NCBI GenBank assembly: GCA_004332335.1
Contig: SISS01000044.1
Location: forward strand, 1 to 52,310
Reading direction: 5' to 3'
Origin: Methanoregulaceae archaeon UXB-2016
Lineage (GTDB): Archaea > Halobacteriota > Methanomicrobia > Methanomicrobiales > Methanospirillaceae
Length of the DNA: 52,310 nt
The position numbers and the translations under genes are program-made. The notes under the pieces were generated by a model that was not told the origin of the DNA, did no database searches, and worked only from the letters and a program-made list of their open reading frames with translations. Shown here one piece after another: positions 33,836 to 42,831 of the stretch (the stretch's first letter is position 1; every line of letters starts with the position of its first letter).

Positions 33836-36207
33836 CCGACCGTGCGATCTGCATCCACGGCCACTTCTATCAGCCGCCGCGCGAGGACCCCTGGCTCGAG
33901 GAGATCGAGCTCCAGTCCTCGGCCGCGCCGCACCTCGACTGGAACGAGCGGATCACGGCCGAGTGCTACCGCCCCTGCACGGCCGCGCGCCTGCTCGCGC
34001 CCGACGGCCGGATCGAGGCGATCGTCAACCTCTTCTCGCGGGTCTCGTTCAATCTCGGCCCGACCCTGCTCGCCTGGCTCGAACGGAACGCGCCCGACGT
34101 CTACGCCGCGGTCCTCGCGGCCGACGCCGAGAGCCTCTCCCGGTACGGCCACGGGGCCGCGATGGCCCAGGGATACCACCACGCGATCCTGCCGCTCGCC
34201 GACCCGCGCGACCGCGAGACCGAGGTGGCCTGGGCCGTCTCCGACTTCGAGGCCCGGTTCGGCCGCCCCCCCGAGGGCTTCTGGCTCCCCGAACTCGGGG
34301 TCGACGTCCCGACCCTCGAGGTTCTCGCGGCCCACGGCATCCGGTTCACGGTCCTCGCGCCCCACCAGGCGGCCCGGGTCCGGGAGATCGGGGGCGACTG
34401 GCGCGAGGTCGACCCGCTCTCGCTCGACCTGACGCGGGTGTACTCCTGCCCCCTCCCGTCGGGGCGATCGATCGCGCTCTTCTTCTACAACGGCGGGGTC
34501 GCGCACGAGCTGGCCTTCGGCGACCTCCTCTCGAACGGGGACCGGTTTGCGGACCGCCTCCAGTCCTGCCTCGTACCCGACGACCGGGCCCAGCTCGTCT
34601 CGGTCGCGATCGACGGCGAGACCTTCGGCCACCACCGGACGTTCGGGGAGATGGCCCTGGCCCGGGCCCTCCGCGACCTCGAAGCCCGGCCCGACCTCCG
34701 GGTCACGGTCTTTGCCGCGTTCCTCGCGGACCACCCCCCGGACCGGGAGGTCGAGGTCCGGGAACGGACCTCGTGGTCCTGCGCCCACGGGGTCGAGCGG
34801 TGGCGGAGCGACTGCGGCTGCGCCTCGGGGATGCACCCGGGCTGGTCCCAGGCCTGGCGGGGCCCGCTGCGCGGGGCTCTCGAGGCCCTCCGCGACCGGC
34901 TCCGGCCTGCCTTCGAGGCCGAGGGGAGGCATCTCCTCAGCGATCCGTGGGCGGCCCGGAACGCCTACATCGACCTCGTCCGAAACCCTTCCGAGGCCGC
35001 CCGCGAGGCGTTCTTCGGCGATCACGCCCTCCGCTCCCTCTCCGTGGCCGAGCAGCGACGCATGCTCGGCCTGCTCGAGCTCCAGCGTCACCTCCAGATG
35101 TGCTTCACCTCGTGCGGCTGGTTCTTCGACGACATCGGCGGGCTCGAGCCGGTCCAGGTCCTCCGGTACGCGGCCCGCGCCTGCCAGCTCGCGCGAGACC
35201 TCGCCCTGCCCGACCCCGAGCCGGCCCTGGTCGAAGCGCTCCGGGGCGCCCGGGGCAACACGCCCGCCGGCCCCGACGGCGCCGCGGTCTGGGAGGCGCA
35301 GGTCCGGCCGGCCGTGCTCGACTGGCCGCGGCTCGCGGCCCACTTCGCGGTCGACACGCTCTGGGCCGAGGGGCCGTGCGTGGTCGAGGACGGGCAGTAC
35401 ACGGTCGTCTGCGATCGGTGCGACCGCTCGTCCGAGGGGGACCACCGGTTTGCAGCCGGGAGCCTGACCCTCTCCGCGGCCCGGACCCTCGAGTCGCGCA
35501 CCTGCTCGTTCGGCGTCCTGATCGGCCCGGACGGCGCGGTCCGGGTCGGGATCGCGCCCGGGCCGGCCCGGGCCTGCCCGACCTCCGCCGGGCTGGCCGA
35601 GGCCTTCCCCGAGCACCTCTATCTCCCCGAGGCGCTCTCGCTCCGCGAGCGGCGGGCGCTCTATGCCCGCCTCGAACGCGTGGCCGTGGACGAGGCGGCC
35701 CGAGACGCCGCGGCCATCGCGCGGGACCGCCGTCCGCTCCTCCCGGCCCTGGCCCGGCTCGGCCTCCCGCCCGTCCCGGGCTTTGCCGCGCCGGTCGCGC
35801 TCGCGCTCGAGGCTGAGGTCGTCGACCTCCTGGCCGCCGTTCCCTGCCCGACCGAGCGGCTCGCTGCGGCCGCCCGGGACCTCGCCCTCCTCCCCGGGCT
35901 CTACGACGCACCCTGGCTCGTTCGCGCGCTCGAGGCGGCCCTGCTCCGGGCCCTGCTTCAGGCAAAATCGGACTATCCCGATACGGCTGCGCTGGTCGAA
36001 TTTTCCGAGATTCTCGCCGCAATGGAGCCGTTGTCGCTACACCCCGATCCCTGGCATCTCCAGAACCTTTACATGGCCGCCGCGCAGCAGTACTTGATAG
36101 ATATGGCTTCACAGGGTCGGATTGGAACATCGCCGGACGCCCAGGGACATGCCTGGGCCGTCCGCTTCTCCTCACTTGCCGGGTACCTCGGGGTGCGCCT
36201 CCCGTGA
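33832..36207 (+). CDS. GH57 family glycosidase with DUF3536 domain
   Basis: 791 residues from the GTG at 33832 (GGAGGAG just upstream, GTGA overlap with glgB). The N-terminal GH57 part shows ICIHGHFYQPPREDPW, GFWLPELGVDVPTLEVL with the catalytic Glu, and VAIDGETFGHHRTFGEMAL with the catalytic Asp. The C-terminal half corresponds to DUF3536, helical, with SCAHGVERWRSDCGC and CFTSCGWFFDDIGGLE, conserved Cys/His/Trp segments. The protein probably acts on alpha-glucans, as a glucanotransferase, amylase or debranching enzyme. Unlike the GH57-like gene at 29296, the active site appears intact. Confidence 0.92.
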   Translation: MTDRAICIHGHFYQPPREDPWLEEIELQSSAAPHLDWNERITAECYRPCTAARLLAPDGRIEAIVNLFSRVSFNLGPTLLAWLERNAPDVYAAVLAADAESLSRYGHGAAMAQGYHHAILPLADPRDRETEVAWAVSDFEARFGRPPEGFWLPELGVDVPTLEVLAAHGIRFTVLAPHQAARVREIGGDWREVDPLSLDLTRVYSCPLPSGRSIALFFYNGGVAHELAFGDLLSNGDRFADRLQSCLVPDDRAQLVSVAIDGETFGHHRTFGEMALARALRDLEARPDLRVTVFAAFLADHPPDREVEVRERTSWSCAHGVERWRSDCGCASGMHPGWSQAWRGPLRGALEALRDRLRPAFEAEGRHLLSDPWAARNAYIDLVRNPSEAAREAFFGDHALRSLSVAEQRRMLGLLELQRHLQMCFTSCGWFFDDIGGLEPVQVLRYAARACQLARDLALPDPEPALVEALRGARGNTPAGPDGAAVWEAQVRPAVLDWPRLAAHFAVDTLWAEGPCVVEDGQYTVVCDRCDRSSEGDHRFAAGSLTLSAARTLESRTCSFGVLIGPDGAVRVGIAPGPARACPTSAGLAEAFPEHLYLPEALSLRERRALYARLERVAVDEAARDAAAIARDRRPLLPALARLGLPPVPGFAAPVALALEAEVVDLLAAVPCPTERLAAAARDLALLPGLYDAPWLVRALEAALLRALLQAKSDYPDTAALVEFSEILAAMEPLSLHPDPWHLQNLYMAAAQQYLIDMASQGRIGTSPDAQGHAWAVRFSSLAGYLGVRLP

Positions 36208-37814
36208 CCTGGTCCGGCCCCTCGCTCCACGGCGAGACCCACGGGCTCGCCGTCGCCGCAGCCCCGGCCCCGCTCCTCCGGCAGCGGGCGAGCGGCGTGC
36301 TCTGCCACGTCACCTCGCTCCCCTCCCCCTTCGGCTGCGGCGACCTGGGACCCTCGGCCCACCGGTTCGCAGACCTGCTGGCCGAGGGGAGCCAGGCCTA
36401 CTGGCAGGTCCTGCCGCTCTCGCCCACCGAGCCCGGGCTCGGAAACTCGCCGTACTCGAGCCCCTCCGCGTTCGCCGGGAGCACGCTCCTCATCAGCCTC
36501 GAGCTGCTCGTCGACGACGGATACCTGCTCGAGGACGAGCTCGGGCCCCTGCCGGCCTTCCCCGAGCACCGGGTCGACTTTCCGGCCGTCGAGGCCTACC
36601 GGGCCCCGCTCCTCGCCCTGGCCTCCCGGCGCTTCCTCGAGGCGCCGCCCGCCGACTTCGAGGCCTTCTCGGTGCGCGAGAGGAGCTGGCTCGACGACTA
36701 CTGCCTCTTCGTCGCATGCAAGGAGCACTACCGAGGCCTCGCCTGGAACGACTGGCCCGACGAGCTCCGGGCCCGCATGCCCGACGAGCTCGACGCGGCC
36801 CGGCGCCTCCTCCGCGCCCGCTACGACCGGGAACGGGCCCTCCAGTACCTGTTCTTCGACCAGTGGCAGCGGCTCCGGAGCTACTGCGCCGAGCAGGGGG
36901 TCCGGCTGATCGGCGACCTGCCGATCTACGTCACCTACGACTCGGCCGACCTCTGGGCCCGCCCCGAGCTCTTCAAGCTCGACGGCGACCGCCGGCCCGA
37001 GGTGGTCGCGGGCGTTCCCCCCGACTGCTTCACGGCCGAGGGGCAGCGCTGGGGCAACCCGGTGTACCGCTGGGCCGCCCACCGGCACGACGGCTACGCC
37101 TGGTGGGTCGAGCGCTTCGGGCACCTCGCGCGGCTCTACGACATCGTCCGGATCGACCACTTCTGCGGCTTCGCCGCGTACTGGGAGATCCCGGCGGACG
37201 AGCCGACCGCGATCCGCGGCGCCTGGCAGCCGGGCCCGGGCGAAGACCTCTTCGCCCACGTGTACGGGGCCCACCCCGACCTCGTCCTGATCGCCGAGGA
37301 CCTCGGCCACGTGGTCGCCGAGGCGACGACCCTGCTCGACACCTTCGAGATCCCGGGGATGCGCGTCCTCCTGCTCGGCCTGGGCCAGGACATGGCCTCA
37401 AGCCGGCACATCCCGCATCACCACGACCGCCCGTCCGTGCTCTACCTCGGGACGCACGACACCCCGACCGCGCGCGGCTGGCTCGAGGCCGCGAGCGACG
37501 AGGAGCGGGCCCGCCTCGCCCGGTACCTCGGCCGGCCCGCGGAGCCGGCGACCGTGGCCGACGCGATGGTCCGGCTCTGCATGCAGTCGGTCTCGACCAC
37601 GCTCATGGTCGCGCTCCAGGACCTGCTCGGCCTCGGGCGCGAGGCCCGGATGAACACCCCCGGGACCCCGGCCGGGAACTGGGAGTGGCGCTGCACGGCC
37701 GGGGAGCTCTCGGACGCGCTCGCCGGCCGCCTCGCCGAGCTCACCACGACCTACGGCCGCGAGGCGCCGCCCCGCGCCACGCCCCTCGCCGGCCACGGCT
37801 TCGCCCGGACGTGA
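36204..37814 (+). CDS. malQ: 4-alpha-glucanotransferase (GH77)
   Basis: 536 residues from a GTG overlapping the previous stop (GTGA). After a 30-residue extension the enzyme begins SGVLCHVTSLPSPFGCGDLG, followed by QVLPLSPTEPGLGNSPYSS, GDLPIYVTYDSADLW, IVRIDHFCGFAAYWEIP with the nucleophile Asp, LIAEDLG with the acid/base Glu and GTHDTPT with the third acid, the complete GH77 set. It moves maltooligosyl chains between glucans and can feed GlgP. The next gene follows within six bases or overlaps it. Confidence 0.96.
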   Translation: MTWSGPSLHGETHGLAVAAAPAPLLRQRASGVLCHVTSLPSPFGCGDLGPSAHRFADLLAEGSQAYWQVLPLSPTEPGLGNSPYSSPSAFAGSTLLISLELLVDDGYLLEDELGPLPAFPEHRVDFPAVEAYRAPLLALASRRFLEAPPADFEAFSVRERSWLDDYCLFVACKEHYRGLAWNDWPDELRARMPDELDAARRLLRARYDRERALQYLFFDQWQRLRSYCAEQGVRLIGDLPIYVTYDSADLWARPELFKLDGDRRPEVVAGVPPDCFTAEGQRWGNPVYRWAAHRHDGYAWWVERFGHLARLYDIVRIDHFCGFAAYWEIPADEPTAIRGAWQPGPGEDLFAHVYGAHPDLVLIAEDLGHVVAEATTLLDTFEIPGMRVLLLGLGQDMASSRHIPHHHDRPSVLYLGTHDTPTARGWLEAASDEERARLARYLGRPAEPATVADAMVRLCMQSVSTTLMVALQDLLGLGREARMNTPGTPAGNWEWRCTAGELSDALAGRLAELTTTYGREAPPRATPLAGHGFART

Positions 37815-37819
37815 CCTCC

Positions 37820-40024
37820 ATGGACCGACACCCCGACTTTCCCCACGTCCCCGAGCGGCTCTCGGGGCTCGTCGACCTCGCCTACAACCTCTGGTGGTCC
37901 TGGCACCCCGAGGCGCGGGTCCTCTTCAAGCACCTCTCGTCCCCGCTCTGGAAGGAGTGCATCCACAACCCGGTCCGGCTTCTCCGGCGCCTCCCCCCCG
38001 AGGTCTTTGCGGCCGCGGCCGCGGACCCCGACTACCTCCACCGCTACGACATCATCATGCACCGGTTCCGCCGGTACATGACCGCGCCGAACGGCTGGTT
38101 CCAGGAGGCCTACGGCACGGGCCCGGGCCTGACGATCGCCTACTTCTCGGCGGAGTACGGCCTGCACCACTCGCTCCCCTTCTACGCGGGGGGCCTCGGG
38201 TTCCTCGCGGGGGACCACCTCAAGGAGTGCTCGGACCTGCACGTGCCCGTGGTCGCGGTCGGGTTCATGTACTCGGAGGGCTACCTCCACCAGCACCTCT
38301 CGGCCGACGGGTACCAGGAGAACATCACCGAGCGGCTCGACCGCGAGGCCGCGCCGATCACGCGGGTGACCGGGGAGGACGGCGAGCCGCTCGTGGTCCG
38401 GGTGCCCCTGATGGACCCGCCGATCGCCGCCTACGTCTGGCGGGTCGACGTGGGCCGGGTCCCGCTCTACCTCCTGGACACGGACCACCCCGAGAACCCG
38501 CCCGCGTGCCGGGCGATCTCGAGCCGGCTCTACTCGGGCGACCGCGAGCTCCGCCTGCAGCAGGAGATCGTGCTCGGGATCGGCGGCCGGCGGATGCTCG
38601 CCGCCCTGGGAGTCGAGTTCGCCGCGGTCCACCTGAACGAGGGGCACTCGGCGTTCGCCCTGCTCGAGCTCCTGCGCGAGCGGATCGAGGCCGGGGTGCC
38701 GTACGAGGAGGCCGTGCGCGAGGTCCGCGGGACCTCGATCTTCACGACCCACACGCCCGTGCCGGCCGGGTTCGACGTCTTCTCCGACGAGCTGATGGAG
38801 CGGGCGTTCGGCCGGTACCGCGACGCCCTGGGGCTCTCGAGGGAGCAGTTCCTCGCCCTCGGCCGCCACCCCGACGCCCCGGGGGCCGGGTTCAACATGG
38901 CCATGCTCGCGCTCCGGCTCTGCGGCCACGCGAACGCGGTCTCGGAGCGGCACGGGGCGGTCTCGCGCGAGCTCTTCGCTGCGCTCTGGCCCGAGGTGCC
39001 GGCCGAGCAGGTGCCCCTCGGCGCGATCACGAACGGGGTCCACCTGCCGACCTGGCTCAACCCCCGGATGGCCTCGCTCTACGACCGCCACTTCTTCGGG
39101 ACGAGCCCGAACTGGCTCGAGGAGCACGACGTCGAGGCGATCTGGGCGCTGGTCGACGGGATCCCCGACGCCGAGCTCTGGCAGCTCCACCTCGGGCTCA
39201 AGACCAAGCTCCTGAACCGCCTGCGCGAGCGCCGGCGGCGCGCGTTCGCGACCGGGGCCGAGGACCCGGCGAAGTTCGTGGCCGAGGGGGTGCTGATGGA
39301 CCCGTCCGTGCTGACGATCGGCTTCGCCCGCCGGTTCTCGACGTACAAGCGGGCGGACCTGGTCTTCTCGGACCCCGAGCGGCTCCGGCGGATCCTGACC
39401 CACCCGACGCGGCCGGTCCAGCTGATCTTCGCGGGCAAGGCCCACCCGGACGACGAGGAGGGGAAACGGATCCTCCAGCGGATCTACGGCTTCGCCCGCC
39501 GGCCCGAGTTCGAGGGCCGGATCGCGTTCATGGAGGACTACGGCGAGCAGACCGCGCAGTACCTGGTCCACGGCGTCGATGTCTGGCTCAACAACCCCAT
39601 GCCGCCGCTCGAGGCCTCGGGCACGAGCGGGATGAAGGCCGCCATGAACGGGGTCGTGAACTGCTCGATCCTGGACGGCTGGTGGCTCGAGGGCTACAAC
39701 GGCCGGAACGGCTGGGCCTTCGGCACGGACGTGCCCGGCGGGGACCGGACCGGGCCCGACGCGGACGCGGTCTACCGCCTGCTCGAGGAGGTGGTCGCAC
39801 CGCTCTACTACGAGACCGGGCTCGACGGGGTGCCGGGGGGCTGGGTCCGGCTGATGAAGGAGTCGATCCGCTCGTGCGCGCCGCAGTTCTCGGCGAGGCG
39901 CATGGTCAAGGAGTACGTGGACCGGTATTACCCGCAGCTCCTCGCCTGCGCGGCCACGGGGTACCGGAGCTGCACGGGAGCGGGCGTGAACGAGGAGTTC
40001 GCGCTGGTCGACGAGGGCGTCTAA
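37820..40024 (+). CDS. glgP: alpha-glucan (glycogen) phosphorylase
   Basis: 734 residues from the ATG at 37820. An in-frame GTG at 37811 would give the same GTGA overlap seen at the other junctions and may be the true start. The N-terminal DUF3417-like region (LVDLAYNLWWSWHPEARVLF) and AYFSAEYGLHHSLPFYAGGLG are those of the GlgP/maltodextrin phosphorylase group common in archaea and thermophiles. The PLP site is EASGTSGMKAAMNG with the lysine at about residue 617; ITNGVHLPTWL and GFARRFSTYKRADL are also conserved. It releases glucose-1-phosphate from glycogen. Last gene of the operon; its stop overlaps the stop of the convergent kinase gene. Confidence 0.96.
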   Translation: MDRHPDFPHVPERLSGLVDLAYNLWWSWHPEARVLFKHLSSPLWKECIHNPVRLLRRLPPEVFAAAAADPDYLHRYDIIMHRFRRYMTAPNGWFQEAYGTGPGLTIAYFSAEYGLHHSLPFYAGGLGFLAGDHLKECSDLHVPVVAVGFMYSEGYLHQHLSADGYQENITERLDREAAPITRVTGEDGEPLVVRVPLMDPPIAAYVWRVDVGRVPLYLLDTDHPENPPACRAISSRLYSGDRELRLQQEIVLGIGGRRMLAALGVEFAAVHLNEGHSAFALLELLRERIEAGVPYEEAVREVRGTSIFTTHTPVPAGFDVFSDELMERAFGRYRDALGLSREQFLALGRHPDAPGAGFNMAMLALRLCGHANAVSERHGAVSRELFAALWPEVPAEQVPLGAITNGVHLPTWLNPRMASLYDRHFFGTSPNWLEEHDVEAIWALVDGIPDAELWQLHLGLKTKLLNRLRERRRRAFATGAEDPAKFVAEGVLMDPSVLTIGFARRFSTYKRADLVFSDPERLRRILTHPTRPVQLIFAGKAHPDDEEGKRILQRIYGFARRPEFEGRIAFMEDYGEQTAQYLVHGVDVWLNNPMPPLEASGTSGMKAAMNGVVNCSILDGWWLEGYNGRNGWAFGTDVPGGDRTGPDADAVYRLLEEVVAPLYYETGLDGVPGGWVRLMKESIRSCAPQFSARRMVKEYVDRYYPQLLACAATGYRSCTGAGVNEEFALVDEGV

Positions 40025-41349
40025 CCCCGGCGCCAGGTCCCGGGGGAAAAGAGGAGGGCGAAGCGCGCTCCGGCCCCGGGGGCCCCGTCCTCGACGATCG
40101 TGCAGCCCGTGATCCCGAGGATCTCGCGGGCGAGGTAGAGCCCGAGGCCCGTGTTCTTGCCGTAGCCCTGCTCGAAGATCCGCGCCTTTTCTGCGGCCGG
40201 CACGCCGCAGCCGTCGTCCTCGACGACCAGGGCGAGCCGGCCGTCCCCGGTCTCCACGCCCTCGAGCCGGACCGTGGCCGCGCCGTACCGGGCCGCGTTC
40301 TCGACCAGGTTGTACACGACCTTGGGGAAGAGCGGGTCCGCGTAGCACTCGAGCCCTCCGAGCGCGGCCTCGATCGCGATCCGCTCCTCCCCGAGCTGGC
40401 GGGCCGCCTCCTCCACGGTCTCTTCGATCGCGAACCAGGCCGGCCCGTCCATCCCGACGTGTTCATAATCGTGCGCGAACTCGATCATGGTCCAGATCGC
40501 CTCGGCATGGGCCCGGACCCGGTCGAGCTCGCGCGCCTGCTCCTTGTGGTCCCCGGTCTCCCCCGCAAGGTCGAGCCGGCCGAAGAGCGCGGTCAGCTGG
40601 TTCCGGATGTCGTGGCGCGTGACCGTCGAGAGGAGGTTAAGGCGGGCGTTCGCCTGCCGGAGGGCCTCCTCGTGCCGCCGGCGCGTGGTGATGTCGCAGA
40701 GCACGACGAAGAAGGAGGAGACGTCGCCGGCGGGATCGCGGTGCGGCAGGAGGGTCGTGTGCAGGTACCGCTCGCGCCCCTGCCGATCGAGGGCGCGGTC
40801 CTCGAGCCGGATCTCCTCGCCGGCGAGCGCACGGGCGTAGTGGGGGGCGATCCGCTCGTACTCCGCGGGGCCGAGGGACTCCGCGGCCCACCGGCCGAGC
40901 AGGGCCGGGATCGGCCGGCCGAGCCAATCGGCATAGGCCTGGTTCACGACGATGTAGTGCTCGCCCGCGTCGAGGCAGGCCATCATGACCGGGACTGAGT
41001 CCATGATCCGGGCGAGCTGCCCCCGGCTCAGGCACAGGGCGGCCTCGGTCGACCGGTGCCCGGTGACGTCGGAGAACGAGACCACGATCGCCGGCTCGCC
41101 CCTGAAGCTGATCCGGCCGGCCGCGAGCGAGCTCCAGCATTCCCGGTCGCCGGCGAGCTGCATTCGCGCCTCGAAGTTCGAGACCGTCCCCTCCGCCTCG
41201 AGTTGCGCGAGCAGGCGGGCTCGGTCCAGGGGGTCGATATACCAATCCCAGGCGTTCGTCCCCTCCAGCGCGCCCCGTTCGACGCCCATGAGCTCGAGCG
41301 CATGGCGGTTCGCGTACACCATCTCGCCGGTCGCGGGGCGCGTCACCAC
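40021..41349 (-). CDS. PAS-PAS sensor histidine kinase, start uncertain
   Basis: 442 residues from the first usual start codon (GTG at 41349). Two PAS domains (EMVYANRHALELMGVERGAL; HYIVVNQAYADWLGRP), a HisKA-like segment with VTRHDIRNQLTALFGRL (phospho-acceptor His) and an ATPase domain with YNLVENAARYG, VVEDDGCGVP and GKNTGLGLYLAREI. The frame stays open 91 codons further upstream, up to a stop at 41623, and there encodes Leu/Ala-rich helices (for example LAGALAVALALLAQGA) and the true beginning of the first PAS domain (ALVEALPSPIVV). That stretch has no in-frame ATG, GTG or TTG. The real protein is therefore probably longer and membrane-bound, using a non-standard start (an ATA at 41580 follows a GAGAGGT site) or affected by a frameshift. 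Confidence 0.85.
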   Translation of the reverse strand: MVTRPATGEMVYANRHALELMGVERGALEGTNAWDWYIDPLDRARLLAQLEAEGTVSNFEARMQLAGDRECWSSLAAGRISFRGEPAIVVSFSDVTGHRSTEAALCLSRGQLARIMDSVPVMMACLDAGEHYIVVNQAYADWLGRPIPALLGRWAAESLGPAEYERIAPHYARALAGEEIRLEDRALDRQGRERYLHTTLLPHRDPAGDVSSFFVVLCDITTRRRHEEALRQANARLNLLSTVTRHDIRNQLTALFGRLDLAGETGDHKEQARELDRVRAHAEAIWTMIEFAHDYEHVGMDGPAWFAIEETVEEAARQLGEERIAIEAALGGLECYADPLFPKVVYNLVENAARYGAATVRLEGVETGDGRLALVVEDDGCGVPAAEKARIFEQGYGKNTGLGLYLAREILGITGCTIVEDGAPGAGARFALLFSPGTWRRG

Positions 41350-41787
41350 GATCGGCGAGGGTAAGGCCTCGACCAGGGCCTCGAAGCCGTCGTCCCCGGC
41401 TCCGCCGCTCGCCGCCGTGCCGGCGCCCCCGGGCCGGCCGAGGCACGTGAGGAGCAGGCCCGCGAAGGGGAGGCCCGACTCGGTGCCGGCTCCCTGCGCG
41501 AGGAGGGCGAGGGCGACGGCCAGGGCTCCGGCGAGGGCCGGGCGCGGCAGCCGACGGGCGATCGAGGCGACGGATGGTATCGTGGTGGAACCTCTCTTTT
41601 CCAGGTTGATCGGATGAAAACTTCAATCCATTGTGTGCGCACGGGGCTCCGATAGTCCTCGATGTCCCCTGGCACGGCCGCGTCGACCGACCGCGCGGTA
41701 TTGTCGGAAGGTACGGTGACAGTTTTTTCATTGCCGCCGGGGATACGGTGGGGTTTCTATCCTCATGTTTATGTGAAGGTCACGCCA
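41350..41787. other. kinase N-terminal extension and intergenic region
   Basis: The part up to about 41580 is very likely coding on the minus strand for the membrane N-terminus of the kinase. From 41581 to 41787 no gene is visible on either strand. A pyrimidine-rich stretch with six T (GACAGTTTTTTCATT) and GTTTATG near 41767 are the only AT-rich signals before the gene at 41788; I cannot name a clear TATA box. Confidence 0.5.
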
Positions 41788-42831
41788 ATGATCATCTCGG
41801 TGCCCCTGTTTATCGGTCCGGATCGCGAGGACGCCCTCTCCGAGATCGTCGGGTTCGTGCTGATCCTCGCGCTGATCGTGGTCGCGTCGACACTCTACCT
41901 GATGTACGTAGTGCCGGCCGAGGGGCGCGAGGACGAGATCGAGCACATGAACCTGGTGAAGGACCGGTTCGTGAGCTACAAGGAGACGCTGGATGCGCTC
42001 TGGCTGCGGTCGCTGACCGGGATCTACTCGACGGGAGCGCGGGGCACGACCCTGTCGACCTCGTTCGACCTCGGGACCGGGGGCGGCAACACGCAGTCCT
42101 CGGGGATCTTCCTCTCGTTCATGCGGCCGATCGGGACCGCGGCGCGGATGAGCGTGAACACGACCGGAGACCGGTTGACGCTGTTCCTCGACAATGTGGC
42201 CGAACCGAACGTGAACAGCGTCGACCTCTCCGCCCTCAACTACACGACCGAGAACTACTACTGGATCCAGCAGGTCTACTCGTACGAGATGGGCGGGGTC
42301 TTCCTCGAGCAGAAGGGTGAGGGGGTCTCGGTCAAGGTGATGCCCGACATCTCGACCTATCGCGTGGTCAACGGGACGAGGAACGCGACGAAGCTGAGCC
42401 TCGCGCTCCTGAATCTCGACGGCGCCGCGACCATCGGCGGGACCGGGCCGCTCCGGGTCGAGACGCGCCTGATGGAGACCCTGAACGACACGGTCCGGAA
42501 CCAACCGTTCCACAACGCGACGATCCGCATCGACGCCCGGGGCGAACCCTGGGCCGAGGCCTGGCGGCAGGTCTTCGTCGAGACGACCCGGCGCAGCCCG
42601 CTCTCGAGCGACGACGACACCGAATACGATCCCGATCCTGAAAAGTGCGGCGGTGCGTGGTTTTATATTCCGACATCAATCGAGGACCCCGACTTTGTCT
42701 CCACTGTCGCCGAGCTGCAGATACGGAACCGGACGATGGAGACCGGTCTCAATCCGCAAGAATCCAGGGATCTCTTCCTCGACCTGACGCGGGCAGACTA
42801 CCAGGTGACGTTCCAGTATGCGGACCTCTGA
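41788..42831 (+). CDS. type IV pilin-like surface protein (short, paralogue 1)
   Basis: 347 residues from the ATG at 41788 (AAGGT site upstream); longer readings lack coding character. The N-terminus has EDALSEIVGFVLILALIVVA: a short charged leader, then Ala-Leu-Ser-Glu and a hydrophobic helix, as in archaeal class III (prepilin peptidase) substrates. The rest is extracellular beta-rich with several Asn-x-Ser/Thr sequons and a conserved block YYWIQQVYSYEMGGVFLEQ shared with the 44813-45841 protein (NYWLQQEYSYQLGGVFLQQ). Haloarchaea have comparable pilin-like genes in clusters. It overlaps the beta-helix gene by 14 bases. Probable subunit or anchor of a surface structure; not assigned to a named family. 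Confidence 0.8.
   Translation: MIISVPLFIGPDREDALSEIVGFVLILALIVVASTLYLMYVVPAEGREDEIEHMNLVKDRFVSYKETLDALWLRSLTGIYSTGARGTTLSTSFDLGTGGGNTQSSGIFLSFMRPIGTAARMSVNTTGDRLTLFLDNVAEPNVNSVDLSALNYTTENYYWIQQVYSYEMGGVFLEQKGEGVSVKVMPDISTYRVVNGTRNATKLSLALLNLDGAATIGGTGPLRVETRLMETLNDTVRNQPFHNATIRIDARGEPWAEAWRQVFVETTRRSPLSSDDDTEYDPDPEKCGGAWFYIPTSIEDPDFVSTVAELQIRNRTMETGLNPQESRDLFLDLTRADYQVTFQYADL

Noticed and set aside
41662-41787. N-terminal extension of the first pilin-like protein
   Set aside because: The added 42 residues lack coding character and would bury the prepilin signal; the ATG at 41788 gives a normal short leader.
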